Shown in pieces: positions 1-10,316 of a stretch of 64,000 nt of DNA (position 1 is its first letter; each line of letters begins with the position of its first letter). Source of the DNA: Synaphobranchus kaupii (lineage: Eukaryota > Chordata > Actinopteri > Anguilliformes > Synaphobranchidae); the NCBI GenBank assembly GCA_029718625.1, contig CM056391.1, forward strand, positions 3,035,852 through 3,099,851. The letters are read 5' to 3'. The notes beneath the pieces were generated by a model that made no database searches, was not told the origin of the DNA, and saw only the letters and a list, made by a program, of their open reading frames with translations. Both the position numbers and the translations under genes were made by a program.

Positions 1-600
1 AGGAAGGCATAGTATTCCCGTCGCTATTGTTTATGATTACAGTTTTCATTAAAAACATGTTTCAGTGAAAATATTTTCAAGAGAGTTAAAATCTGAGCTC
101 AAGCAGCTAGAAACGAGGTAGGGGGTGTGGGTGGGACGGGGGCGACTTCACTATTTGTAATTAAAACTATTTTTCTTTTTTTGTTTGTTATACCCTTTCC
201 TTCATTACATAATTTAGCAAAAAAATAAAGTTGACCTCCCAAGAGGGGGGGGGGGGGGGGTGGGGGGGTGGGGGGGGGGGGGGGCGGTGGTGGTGGCGGG
301 AATAAAAAAAATGAATAAAATTATTATTATTATTATTATACAACAGGAAAAATAGAAGAAAGGTTTTATTGGCTAAAACATGACATTTTGGCTGCCATAG
401 CCTTCATCAGAATATTTTCTAAATATTATATTATTGAATTTTTTTCATTGAATGTCCCTTGTAGGTTTCAGCATAGTAGAATATATTGTTCTTGAGATTA
501 AAACCAGAGACCCATATCCCTTATATGGGACAAAGGAGGATATATGAGTCAGCCATCCTATGGGCTGTGCGTACCGTACGGTTTGCATTATTAATAGATA
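1..600. other. 3' part of an msmo1a intron, no gene
   Basis: This stretch is intronic sequence of the first msmo1 copy, upstream of the Tc1 insertion. It holds an interrupted poly-G tract around 247-292 and a short TTA/ATT microsatellite around 318-340. I see no exon: none of the conserved msmo1 exon motifs found in the second copy appear here. The earlier exons of this copy must lie left of the window. Confidence 0.6.
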
Positions 601-2131
601 CACTACTCACAAAAAGTTAGGGATATTTGGCTTTCGGGTGAAATTTATGGAAAATGTAAGTTCACGCTACAGTGATATTATACGTATCATGAAAGTAGGG
701 CATTTAAGTAGAAGCATGCAATGGTGATTTCCTCATCTCAAACAATTTATTGAAACAAAAGCCAACAACAGTGGTGGGTATACCACAACAAAAATGTCAA
801 TGTCTCAATAACTTGTCATGTGCCCTTGAGCATCAATTACAGCTTGACAACGACGTCTCATGCTGTTCACAAGTCGACTTATTGTCTGCTGAGGCATGTC
901 ATCCCACTCTTCTTGAAGGGCGGCCCTCAGGTCATTGAGGTTCTGGGGTACAGAGTTACGAGCCTCTACACGGTGAGTCAGCTGATCCCATAGGTTTTCT
1001 ATGGGATTCAGGTCTGGAGAAAGTGCAGGCCACTCCATTTGAGGTACCCCAGTCTCCAGCAGCCTTTCCCTAATGATGCGACCTCGATGAGCTGGAGCAT
1101 TGTCGTCCATGAAGATGAAATTAGGCCTGTGTTGTTCATGCAGGGGCACAATGACTGGATTAATGATGTTATTCAGGTAGTATGGGCTTGTCACTGTACC
1201 ATTCACAAAGTGTAGGGCAGTTCTGTATTGACTAGACACACCTGCCCACACTGTAACACCGCCACCACCAAAGGGTCGTCTGGTGACAACAGTTGCTGAT
1301 GCATAGCGCTCTCCTTGACGTCTCCAACATCGTTGGCGGCCATCATTTCTGCTCAACGTGAATCGACTTTCATCAGAGAACAGCACTGAGGCCCACTGGT
1401 CCCTCGTCCAGCGTAAATGCTCCCTGGCCCATGCAAGACGATGACGCCTGTGCCTGGTGGTGTGGTCAGGTACCCTTGCAGGTCGTCTAGCACGCAGACC
1501 ACGCTGATGTAAACGGTTTCGAATGGTCTGACGTGACACTTGGGTGCCTCTCACCTCCCTTAAATGTGCCTGGAGTTGAGTGGCATTCATCATCCGGTTC
1601 CGCAGGGCACTGTTCACAATGAAGCGGTCATCAGTGTGGGATGTGGCCAAAGGACGTCCACTTCTATGCCTTTCTGTGACTCTTCCAGTCTCTCTGTATC
1701 TCTGTTGCAACCTGCTGATGACACTCTGTGACACTCTAAGCTCAGTGGCCACTTCCCTCTGAGAACATCCTGTTTGAAGCCTCGCAATGGCGAGGTACTG
1801 TTGATCAATTGTTAGGTGTCGTCTTGGTCTCATGATGTCAAAATGTGAACAGCATGATGAAGAGGACTGTTTAAATACCAATTCTAATTGAACCAGGAAA
1901 TGTATTGGTCGATTCATGGATCAAACACCTGTTGTGAATTTTGCCGTTCAGCTCCTTGTTAGAGAACAGCAAGTTGTGCAAAAAGTACTGAAACATTGAA
2001 TAGTTGGACATGTGCATTCAAAAGTTTAGAGAAGGTCAAATGAATTTCACCTGTAAAGGTTATAGTGCATTTTAGGTTCATCCTGAAATTTCACCCGAAA
2101 GCCGAATATCCCTAACTTTTTGTGAGTAGTG
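601..2131 (-). mobile_element. Complete Tc1/mariner-type DNA transposon
   Basis: A 1531-bp element flanked by TA dinucleotides (599-600 and 2132-2133), the expected target duplication of the Tc1/mariner superfamily. Its ends are inverted repeats of about 50 bp beginning CACTACTCACAAAAAGTTAG; the right end reads the same on the minus strand with only a few mismatches. It encodes one uninterrupted transposase on the minus strand. It sits in the last intron of msmo1a, about 30 bp upstream of the final exon, in the orientation opposite to the gene. Near-identical ends and an intact ORF suggest a fairly young insertion; that is inference. Confidence 0.93.
805..1833 (-). CDS. Tc1-like transposase, DD34E, apparently intact
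   Basis: A 342-residue protein, the usual length for Tc1-like transposases, taken from the ATG at 1831-1833 (start of MRPRRHLT). An upstream in-frame ATG at 1915-1917 would add 28 residues that look unlike the family. Order of parts: paired helix-turn-helix DNA-binding region (about residues 1-120) with the GRP linker near residue 59, then the DDE catalytic domain. The catalytic triad reads as D154 (in FSDESRF), D244 (in FMDDNAPAH) and E279 (in [10 protein letters not shown]). There are 34 residues between the second D and the E, the DD34E signature. No stop or frameshift is seen, so the protein could be active. It would bind the terminal inverted repeats and cut and paste the element into TA sites in nuclear DNA. 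Confidence 0.92.
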   Translation of the reverse strand: MRPRRHLTIDQQYLAIARLQTGCSQREVATELRVSQSVISRLQQRYRETGRVTERHRSGRPLATSHTDDRFIVNSALRNRMMNATQLQAHLREVRGTQVSRQTIRNRLHQRGLRARRPARVPDHTTRHRRHRLAWAREHLRWTRDQWASVLFSDESRFTLSRNDGRQRCWRRQGERYASATVVTRRPFGGGGVTVWAGVSSQYRTALHFVNGTVTSPYYLNNIINPVIVPLHEQHRPNFIFMDDNAPAHRGRIIRERLLETGVPQMEWPALSPDLNPIENLWDQLTHRVEARNSVPQNLNDLRAALQEEWDDMPQQTISRLVNSMRRRCQAVIDAQGHMTSY

Positions 2132-2162
2132 TATATTGATACATATTTTCTGTGCTTTACAG

Positions 2163-2352
2163 CGGATACAACCCACCAGTGAACCCCATGCACATTATTC
2201 CCTTTTACGCCGGGACCCTGTTCCACGACTTCCACCACATGAACTTTGAGGGGAACTTCTCATCCTGCTTCACCTGGTGGGACAAGCTCTTCGGGACCAA
2301 CCTGCAGTACAAAGACTTCCAACGCAGGAAAGCAGAGCAAAAAGACCAATAA
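2163..2352 (+). CDS. Methylsterol monooxygenase 1, first copy, last exon only
   Basis: The acceptor TTTACAG precedes the exon, which opens in the same phase as the last exon of the second copy and has exactly the same length (190 nt). It encodes the C-terminal 62 complete residues, including the third histidine box HDFHH that binds the diiron centre of sterol C4-methyl oxidases. The peptide is roughly 63 percent identical to the second copy by my hand alignment, so the duplication is old. The tail ends QKDQ and lacks the KKxx ER-retrieval signal seen in the second copy. All earlier exons lie upstream of the window. The reading frame is intact, so nothing here marks it as a pseudogene, but expression cannot be judged. 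Confidence 0.92.
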
Positions 2353-3366
2353 ATGCCCAATATTCATCTAGTGCTTTTCCGGCCTGTCTTTCACTCGGGG
2401 ATCCCTTAAAGGTCATTATCATTTATTTCCTGGGAAGGCAGTGGGGGTCTTAGATCGGGGTCAGGTCAGAGCAATGTTGTGTTTATGAAAGATAAAGCAC
2501 CTCAGCTGTCATTGGTCATTTCATATTCTTGAGCCATGTTTGCCAAGGAGAGTTGAAATGTTTTGTGATTAATACAAAGATTAATACAACCGTTTTGAAT
2601 ATCAGGTTTGATTAATACAATGATATGAATAATTCCCAGGTATTATTTTCATATTGGGTACTGCATTGCATTGCATTACGCTTCACTCATGTTATATCAC
2701 CCATGCATTCCCAGATGTATAAATGGATTGTACGTAAAATAATGCAAGCGGTCTAATTTGCTCTGGATGCGAGTGTCTGTTAAATGTATAAGTGAACTAG
2801 CAAGTTGTCTGCAGTTGCAGTGTGGAATCATTTTGAGATATTCTGTGATGCCTTTAAAGGCTTTCTAATATTGTACGAAAATAACATCATGCGGAGGACA
2901 TCTTCCATCAAATCACAGCACAGCAGCCGTTTCCTGCACTTTTTTCTTTCCTGGTTGACAGAAACATGAGTAGGCTATAGGTCAAGTTTGAGCAGCAGTG
3001 TGTATAGAAGCAAACTTTTGTTCACTATGTTATTTGTATAAAGGTTAACATAAATACTTTATTTTTAAATATATGCAGTATATATGCCTTATTAGACATT
3101 TAGCTCCCTGTGTTCTCTAGTCGTATCTAGTATTTGTCATTCACAATATATTCAGTTGGCTTTTATATTCTGTATTGTGCAATTTACTTCGGTTGTACTC
3201 AATTCTCAATTGTTTACATTAAATTCACGAGAAACTGTAATTGCACTATGTAATATTTACTGAGTGGGAGTGACTGATTGTACCATGTATTCTTTAAAAT
3301 GTCCACACCTTGTTTTCTGGGCAGGGAGGAGAAATTAATTAATCTAAATTATTATTGATAAATAAA
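2353..3366 (+). other. msmo1a 3' UTR candidate with poly(A) signal
   Basis: About 1 kb of AT-rich sequence follows the stop codon. The best AATAAA is at 3361-3366, followed by AT-rich sequence, and is a plausible cleavage signal; the true end is not shown by sequence alone. A degraded SINE tail lies inside it. Confidence 0.45.
2712..2790 (+). repeat. Degraded SINE 3' tail
   Basis: The stretch 'TGTATAAATGGATTG..' followed by 'GCTCTGGATGCGAGTGTCTG' and 'TTAAATG' is a diverged copy of the 3' tail of the complete SINE at 12309-12530. The tRNA-derived head is not recognisable. Confidence 0.55.
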
Positions 3367-3840
3367 ACGTTCATCAAACCTGGATAATTTTGTCTTATTT
3401 ACTTTTTAATAACTTATTGTTTAGATTATGTATACTTTCATTGTTTTGATGATGGTTATTATTATTACCATCAATAATAAAAATGTGTTTTTTGAATTTG
3501 GTTTTGTAGTTTTTGCATTTTCTACATGTAGCACAGGAATATATATTTTTTTCTTTATGGTGGCACCACTTTCAAACAAGCAAGCCTTCTGTATACGCAA
3601 TTAGCAGGAAATTAACCAATGCAGTGGAAATATACCGAGTCATCCAGGTAATTTTTATATTTTAGGTTTATCATTCATGAGGCGGTACATTTTCTGGAGG
3701 GGAAACCGAACACGCCCCAAATGCATGTAAAATTCTCCGGCGTTATACAAGCCTGTTCGATAGCACGTTTTGTTGGTTGTGAGAATCAGGCCTGGCAAGC
3801 AGCGCATCCATTGGATGTTGCTCCAGAAACTCACCGTCTT

Positions 3841-3996
3841 ACTATAATCACTCCATACGGCTGGCCAATCGCTGCACTCGCTGTGCGCGCTGACGTCAGT
3901 CTCCTTTTTCTTCGGCCAATCGCTGTTGGAATCGTTCCTGTACATGTCCAGCATAGAGCCGGTGTGCGGAACAGGTAGAGACTTCTCTCTGCTAAG
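3841..3996 (+). promoter_or_regulatory. msmo1b promoter and non-coding exon 1
   Basis: No TATA box is seen. In order: an SRE-like ATCACTCCAT (3847-3856, 8 of 10 bases of the LDL-receptor Sre-1 consensus), CCAAT (3865-3869), a palindromic cAMP response element TGACGTCA (3891-3898) and a second CCAAT (3916-3920). A strong donor AAG|GTGAGT at 3996/3997 ends a likely non-coding first exon, as in other vertebrate MSMO1 genes. SREBP acting with NF-Y and CREB/ATF is the known logic of cholesterol-synthesis promoters, so this arrangement fits sterol feedback. Binding is inferred. Confidence 0.7.
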
Positions 3997-5075
3997 GTGA
4001 GTTGTTACTTGCGGAATGTCAGAATTGAGAGATTAAATGTCTGAACATCATATTCTACATCTATATATGGGATTATTTGACGGTAACGTTGCATGCTGAG
4101 ATTTCTGACGAACGAGCGAGAGGCAAACGAGCCATCTAGCATTGTGATGCAAAGTTATGAAACAAGGCAATTCTTTTATTGATGGCCAGTAGGCTACATT
4201 TGACTAACGGTAGCCTACTTGCATAGAAACATTTGCTGCTTGCTATAAGGCGATTCGTACAAATGTTTAGAAGGTGACATATATGCTAGAGTATTTTGTT
4301 ACCTGAGCTAAATGCGATTTTTTACATACGCATCAAAGTGGTCAGTCGCCAAAACAACAATGTAACAAGTTACAGTATTACCTGTAAGATGGCTTGAATT
4401 TCAGTGATAGTCTACCTTTTTTTTAAGTAAGTTACAGATGCGCAAGGTATTGCGATTCCGAATATATTTCTATATTTATCTTGCTAACTTGTTGGCTGTA
4501 CAATGTGTGCTCGCATTATTCCATCTAGATGTGGGCTACGTGGTGTGGAATCGTGGTGTGGAATCGCACTGTGTTCATCCTACGTTTGAAATGGCATTCC
4601 TAATGTTTGGGAATTTCGCATAAAAAATAAAATTGTATGATATATTACGATTTATGCTTTCATTTGTTGAAACTGGAAAAGACTCGCTACCATCAAAACC
4701 ATAGTGTCTAAACATTAGACGAAATTAAATGAAAAATGAATTTAACCTGTGAACTTACCAACTATGTGAAAAGTGTGAGCGTAAAATTAAGCAGCGTATG
4801 CCACATAAAGATTTGTTTAAAAAAGTATATTATTTTAAAGTTAAAGGTTTCTTCTTCTTCATCATCTTTATTATTATTATTATTATGATACAATCCTATA
4901 TCAATAATAGTAATGAAAAAATGAGTAAAAGACAAAGAAAGGATCCAGTTCTGATGCAACTTATAATTAATAAGGATGATTATTTTTATTCTTATTTTTA
5001 AAGTAGCCTAATTGTTTGCTTATTATACTGTTGCTGTTTTTTTTGTTTTTTTTAATTTTTTTTTATTTGTTGCAG
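3997..5075 (+). other. msmo1b intron 1
   Basis: Starts GTGAGT after the putative non-coding exon and ends TTGTTGCAG before the exon that carries the start codon. It is AT-rich with TTA and poly-T runs and no coding signal. Confidence 0.6.
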
Positions 5076-8000
5076 TACTTAAGGAATTGTTACTTCCCCA
5101 GTCATAGGAGCCAGGAGGCCTGACAGCATAATTGAGAGCCGTGATGGAGGTGAACCACACCTCTGATATCCTAGGCTCAGCCTACCTGGCGGTGGAGTAC
5201 GTGGACTCCATGTTACCGGCCAATCCGCTGCAGGAGCCGATGAAATGTGCCTGGAACTACATGTTGGACAACTACACCAAGTTCCAGATCGCCACATGGG
5301 GGTCACTCATCGTCCACGAGTTCATCTACTTCCTCTTTTGTCTCCCCGGATTTATTTTCCAGTTCTTACCCTTCATGCAGAAATACAAAATACAACAGGT
5401 GGGGCACCTTCTGGAAACAACGTGTACAAATCCCTGCTTTTATAATGTTTAACACTGCAACTGGCCTTTTATACAAGCGTAAGAGTTTAACCTGCTGGCC
5501 ACTTAAGAGTAGCTAACAGGACCAGCTAAGATTAGCCTGACTCCATTTTCATATTTTGCACAACTGATGTCATCCACATTTACCAAGTCATTGAAATATC
5601 CTTGCCGTTTGGTCTCTTTAAAAAAAAAATTAGGTTCAGTATTGCTGTAATCTTTTCTTCCACTAAGATAAGAAAAATTACACGCTACTGTAGTGCTATC
5701 ACCCTTGACAGTTTCCCCCCAGTTTTCCTTTAAATTCACTTTCACATTTCTTCCATTATTATTATATATATATATTTTTTTTTTTCAGGACAAACCAGAA
5801 ACGTGGGAGAAACAGTGGAAATGCTTCAAGATGCTGCTGTTCAATCACTTCTGCATTCAGCTGCCTTTGATCTGCGGAACGTACCACTTCACCGAGTTCT
5901 TCTCCATCCCCTACGACTGGGACACCATGCCCAGATGGTACTTGCCAAGCTCCGCCTCCCTGACTGCAACCGTTATCATGTTAGCCTTTCATCGTTTTAC
6001 TTTATGGCTCAGCAGATGCTGCTGTCTTAACACGTTCATAGCTTAAATATTATCCCCTTATTACACCACCTTTAATGGCATTTAGCTGGTCTTATCCAGG
6101 GCAACCGTGGGTAAAGCAAACATAAGTGCATAGATCAGGAAATTGCAGTCGTACGTTGAGTGTCTCCAGCATGGTCATCTGCATTCATTAAAGGTAATTA
6201 ATTAAAATTAATCCAGTTATGTAGTTACTTGCCTAGCCCTGGTGTAGTGGCGAAGTGCTAGACTCATCTTATCAAACCTTGTCAAGCATGAGCCAATAAA
6301 GTTAAATAAACAGCAAGTTAATTACGGCCGGCTCATCAAACAAATAAAAATGTGTTTTTGTGAAAACACATTTATTAGAGAACAAAATTGTACTTGGAGG
6401 ACAAAAATATAAATAAGTATATTTTTGTTCTGATATTTTTTTACTGTGGTATTTCAAGTAATAACCTCTGCACATAAGACAGCTCTGCTCACTCAAGTAT
6501 TCAAATGTGCAAATATGTGGTTATGAGTTCACATATTTTAGCTGCATCACTGCATTGCTACACATTCAATGCAGTGTAGTTTTGATATAAAGCCCTGCTA
6601 GAATCATAAAGCACGGCGGATATGTTATACAGAACAGTAATCTGAGGAGTGGAGAGAGCTTGGTTATGTTGGGTGCCCAATTCCATTCCTGCAGTGCCGA
6701 TGTGTATGCAGGGTTTTGTGTCACCAATTACACGGGCCAAATTAGCTAATTCGCTGAATACACTTATGCTGGTTTAACCGTGCATTAGACCACAGTAAGA
6801 TGTCTCATGTTGGGACATAGGAACAGTCTTCAGCTGTCATTCATGAAATTATCAAGAAATGTAGCTAAAATATCAATTACCAAATTATGAGGGAGGGTAA
6901 TTAAATAATTAAGAGCAGAAGTTGGCATGAAATCAAAGAAACAGATACGGCCCTCCTTAAATATCCCGGGGTTATGTTCTTCCTTGTATCTCAGGCCTTA
7001 CCTGCTGGCACAGTGCCTTGGCTGTGCAGTGGTGGAGGACACCTGGCACTATTTCCTGCACAGACTCCTTCACCACAGGAGGATCTACAAGTACATCCAC
7101 AAGGTCCACCACGAGTTCACTGTGAGTAACTTCCCCTCCACAACCCGTTTTACCCACCTTTACAGCAAACCGAATGAGTTTCTCACCACACTGAATGAGT
7201 TTATCACCACACCGAATGAGTTTATCACCAAACCGAATGAGTTTATCACCACACTGAATGAGTTTATCACCAAACCGAATGAGTTTATCACCACACTGAA
7301 TGAGTTTATCACCAAACCGAATGAGTTTATCACCACACCGAATGAGTTTATCACCACACCGAATGAGTTTATCACCAAACCGAATGAGTTTATCACCACA
7401 CCGAATGAGTTTCTCACCAAACCGAATGAGTTTCTCACCACAGTGAATGAGTTTATCACACTGAATGAGTTTCTCACCACAGTGAATGAGTTTCTCACTA
7501 CACTGAATGAGTTTCTCACCACAGTGAATTGAGTTTATCACCAACCCAATCATTCACTCAGCCAATCATTCAGTCAGTCTACATACAACTCAAAACACGG
7601 GTGAAAGGAAACGGACTTGGTGTTTGCCAGTTGATTCAAGACGTTGGCATGTTCTGTGCAATAAGATCGATTCAGGTCTTGCCGAAAATCAGTATTTGAG
7701 GAACCAAATGAATCTGGAATGTTTTTAAGATGGATAATATGTGCAATTTACATATATAGATTTTTTTAAAAAGGGAAGTTTATTAGTAATAATGAAGTGT
7801 GGCAAAAGCATTTAGAATAATGTGAACTGTGACATCATTAAGCAGGTTTTTGTTTCAGTCTCTGCACTTACTTTTCTCCAGCAATTCACTGTTGAAAATA
7901 TATTGAATAATTCACAGTTGAAAATAAAAAGATACATCTTACTGTTGTGTGCTTTTTAGAAAGCAATGGCTGTAAACATCTAAAGATAATTAACTTGAGG

Positions 8001-9435
8001 ATCCACTGAGGGAAGAAATAGAAGGAAAGGCATGTGTTGCCTCTGGGAACGGAGCTAAATAATGAAGTGTTTTATTTGTTTTGGCTGTTTTTCATCCCAC
8101 GCAGTCCCCGTTCGGGATGCAGGCGGAATACGCGCACCCGGCAGAAACGCTCATTCTGGGAGCCGGGTTCTTTATCGGAATCATGATCTTCTGCAACCAC
8201 GTGACCCTGCTGTGGGCTTGGGTCGCCGTCCGCTTGCTGGAGACCATCGACGTCCACAGGTAAGGGCCAGGGGGGTCCCGCGCCAAGACGCACGGGTGTC
8301 GCTCATTGTTTGATGAAAGAAGGCCCCGGAATTATTGTTTTCAAACTAATTTAACCCTTTAGGGTGTAAGATCATAAATATGTGATTAAAATGTTCTCAG
8401 CTGAACATTCTGATGCTGATGTAACAATCACTACTGGAGTTCTAGAACACTGAAAAAACATTCCAACAAGCCCACTCTCCAAGATATTGCACATTAATAT
8501 GTTGTGTTGGACTCTTCAGTGGAAAAGTTACACAATATTCCTGGTTACTTATTTCCATTTTGTAAGAATTAGCTGCAAACTAGGGCACTGCCCAAAGGAG
8601 CATGAGTCATACAGTAAATCACCAAGGTTACTGTACACTCACAAGCTCTGAAAATGTATAGTAGCGTTGTGCTTTCTGCACGTGAAGAGAATGGTATAGT
8701 GAGTATTTGGATCGCAGTAGTTTCTGCCGACGACTTAAAGTATGTTGAGCTGACAGGTGGAGACACTGGTGCAGCACTGTATTTTGTCCCCAATGAAACA
8801 CAGTGCTTCCATTTAGAGTTCCGACATGTGGAAAACACAATATTATAAATGAATATCGATTCTACTTTAATGTGGAAAACCAACTAAAAACAAAGATACA
8901 GATATGTATCATTATTTAAAACCTTTGCATGCAGTGAGTGAGCTTACAGGATGTCCACGCAACAAAACAATCTATTCTTTCTCATTTACAAACACCATAA
9001 TTTTATTACAAGCTATTAATAAAATTAGGGCCTTTCACTTCTGTTGAAAGGCCTTTGAGTATTTAAATGTTTTGGCTTTGGTCCCAGAAATGAGCCGAGT
9101 CAAAAACCAGGCCCTGTCAGAGTGTAGTGACATATCTGGACCACCGGGGGGCAGTGTGAGGCAGTGTGCAGTAATGAGAAAACCATAGAGCGAGTGTAAT
9201 TTGTTTGTCTCCTCCTCATGGGATCTTTTTTGCCTCGCTCCCCAGCGGTTACGACATCCCCCTGAACCCGCTACACATCATTCCCTTCTACGCCGGAAGC
9301 CGCTTCCACGACTTCCACCACATGAACTTTGTGGGAAACTATTCCTCTACCTTCACCTGGTGGGACAAGATCTTCAACACGGATTCGCAGTACAACACTT
9401 ACCAACGCAAGCAGGACCTGAAGAAGGAGGAGTGA
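5076..9435 (+). CDS. Methylsterol monooxygenase 1, second copy, complete gene (CDS from 5144)
   Basis: ER-membrane diiron oxygenase of cholesterol synthesis; it oxidises the C4 methyl groups of 4,4-dimethyl and 4-methyl sterols before their removal. Coding exons: 5144-5398, 5789-5937, 6995-7121, 8105-8259, 9246-9435; all introns are GT-AG and the phases join to 876 nt, 291 aa (human protein 293 aa). The ATG at 5144 has G at -3 and +4. Membrane segments lie near residues 53-78 and in the stretches around residues 100 and 190. Histidine boxes: H157-x3-H161-H162, H170-x2-H173-H174 and H250-x2-H253-H254. The C-terminus KKEE is a KKxx ER-retrieval signal. It lies in tandem, same strand, about 1.5 kb after the first copy's putative poly(A) signal. 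Identification is firm; the a/b naming is mine. Confidence 0.96.
5144..5398 (+). CDS. msmo1b coding exon 1 (residues 1-85)
   Basis: The exon proper begins after TTGCAG at 5075 with 68 nt of 5' UTR; the start ATG is at 5144. An in-frame TTG upstream is not a plausible start. The exon contains the conserved [14 protein letters not shown] and [13 protein letters not shown] blocks and the first hydrophobic segment. The donor is CAACAG|GTGGGG. Confidence 0.94.
5789..5937 (+). CDS. msmo1b coding exon 2 (residues 86-135, partial codon)
   Basis: Acceptor TTTTTTCAG, starting [14 protein letters not shown]; ends inside the Trp135 codon before GTACTT. It contains the [19 protein letters not shown] membrane stretch, strongly conserved in vertebrate MSMO1. 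Confidence 0.94.
6663..6957 (+). mobile_element. hAT-like MITE in msmo1b intron 2
   Basis: Diverged full-length relative of the 298-bp element at 53551-53848, same orientation. Shared blocks include GTGTATGCAGG, ACCAATTAC, TTAGCTAATT and CAGCTGTCATTCATG. The ends are worn and I could not read a target-site duplication. Confidence 0.6.
6995..7121 (+). CDS. msmo1b coding exon 3 (residues 135-177)
   Basis: Acceptor GTATCTCAG. It carries two of the three histidine boxes, [11 protein letters not shown] and IHKVHHEF. The donor is TTCACT|GTGAGT, a good +1 to +6 match but with T at -1. The reading frame stays open past the donor through the 21-bp array downstream. Confidence 0.95.
7165..7532 (+). 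repeat. 21-bp minisatellite, about 17 units, msmo1b intron 3
   Basis: Units of type GAATGAGTTTATCACCACAC(C), alternating ACACC / AAACC / ACACT / ACAGT endings, one unit shortened by 6 bp. It starts about 45 bp after the exon 3 donor. The period is 7 codons, and read in the frame of exon 3 it encodes [14 protein letters not shown] repeats without a stop until 7530-7532. The minus strand is open too. It is intronic if the normal donor is used. Confidence 0.95.
8105..8259 (+). CDS. msmo1b coding exon 4 (residues 178-229, partial codon)
   Basis: Acceptor CCCACGCAG, then [16 protein letters not shown], a hydrophobic stretch, and RLLETIDVH. It ends within the Ser229 codon before GTAAGG. Confidence 0.95.
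8347..8500 (+). repeat. Dispersed repeat, 'GGGTGTAAGATC' family copy 1
   Basis: Matches 49458-49620 in long blocks: CCCTTTA.GGTGTAAGATCA, AATATGTGATTA.AATGTTCT, GATGTAACAATCACT and TAGAACACTGA. Family unknown; a non-autonomous DNA element is likely. Confidence 0.6.
9246..9435 (+). CDS. msmo1b coding exon 5 (residues 229-291, stop)
   Basis: Acceptor CTCCCCAG. It contains the third histidine box HDFHHMN at residues 250-256 and the TFTWWDKIF motif, and ends KKEE then TGA. Same length as the last exon of the first copy at 2163-2352. Confidence 0.96.
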
Positions 9436-10316
9436 AGAAATGGGGAATCTCCGTTGCTTTTTCGCAGTTAGTTTTTTTTTTTTTTTACCCATCTCCCCTC
9501 CGGTTGTGTCCCGTTCAGCCCTGTGAACGCGGCACGTAAAAGAGAGAAAAGAGAAAGGCCTCCATTAAATCCTGCCGCGGCTCTTTGACTTATAATTTTA
9601 AGCAAATGTTTGTTTCTCCAGCCCTTACACGACGTCACGCCCACGGGTTTTTGCGGCGGGCTCAAATCGGGTAAACGTGTCGCGTAAGATTTGAAAAAGG
9701 GAACGGGCGCCTTTGCTGGCAGAAAGACGAAGCGCGCTGCGGTTTAGATTGAATGGAGGCCAGAGTCACGGTCGGAATTTAGAGCAGGGACTTTTCCAGA
9801 CTTTTTTGCATTCTTAATTCATCTTTTTGCGGTGGATCGTCATTAATTTGTCTGATTAACATCATTAGTCTGCTAGTTTGGTTCACGCCATGTCACAGTG
9901 AACTGATGTCAGTGTATGTCAAATAAATCCATTTTGCACTTGGATTCTACACTACACTTGTAATGACTGTACTTACCGAAGGCTAACTCTTGGCAGGATC
10001 TGCAGATCGGTGCTGTGAGGCTAACACGCAGGTAGCCGCAACGTTTGTGATTATAAAACTTTATTAGATCCCCTGGTGAGATTTCCATCTGCGTTCGATT
10101 ATAATTCTTCCCCAAATTACCCACAGTGCCTTTCCTTGAAGAGAAAATCTCACTCTCCCATTCCGCAGTGTTCACATGCGTTTCACCCCTCACCACAGAA
10201 GTCACCGGAATGAAAAGTCAGGATTTCTACTTGTGCAAATGTGCTTTACATGAAACACACTCACTGTATATATATAGATACCGTATGTCTTTAACATTTT
10301 TGTAAAGGACAATAAA
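9436..10316 (+). other. msmo1b 3' UTR candidate
   Basis: AATAAA signals are at 9922-9927 and 10311-10316 (a further one at 11161-11166). Which is used cannot be told from sequence. No ORF with family likeness is seen. Confidence 0.45.

Noticed and set aside
6972..7553. 193-codon minus frame in msmo1b intron 3
   Set aside because: Antisense of the 21-bp minisatellite and exon 3.
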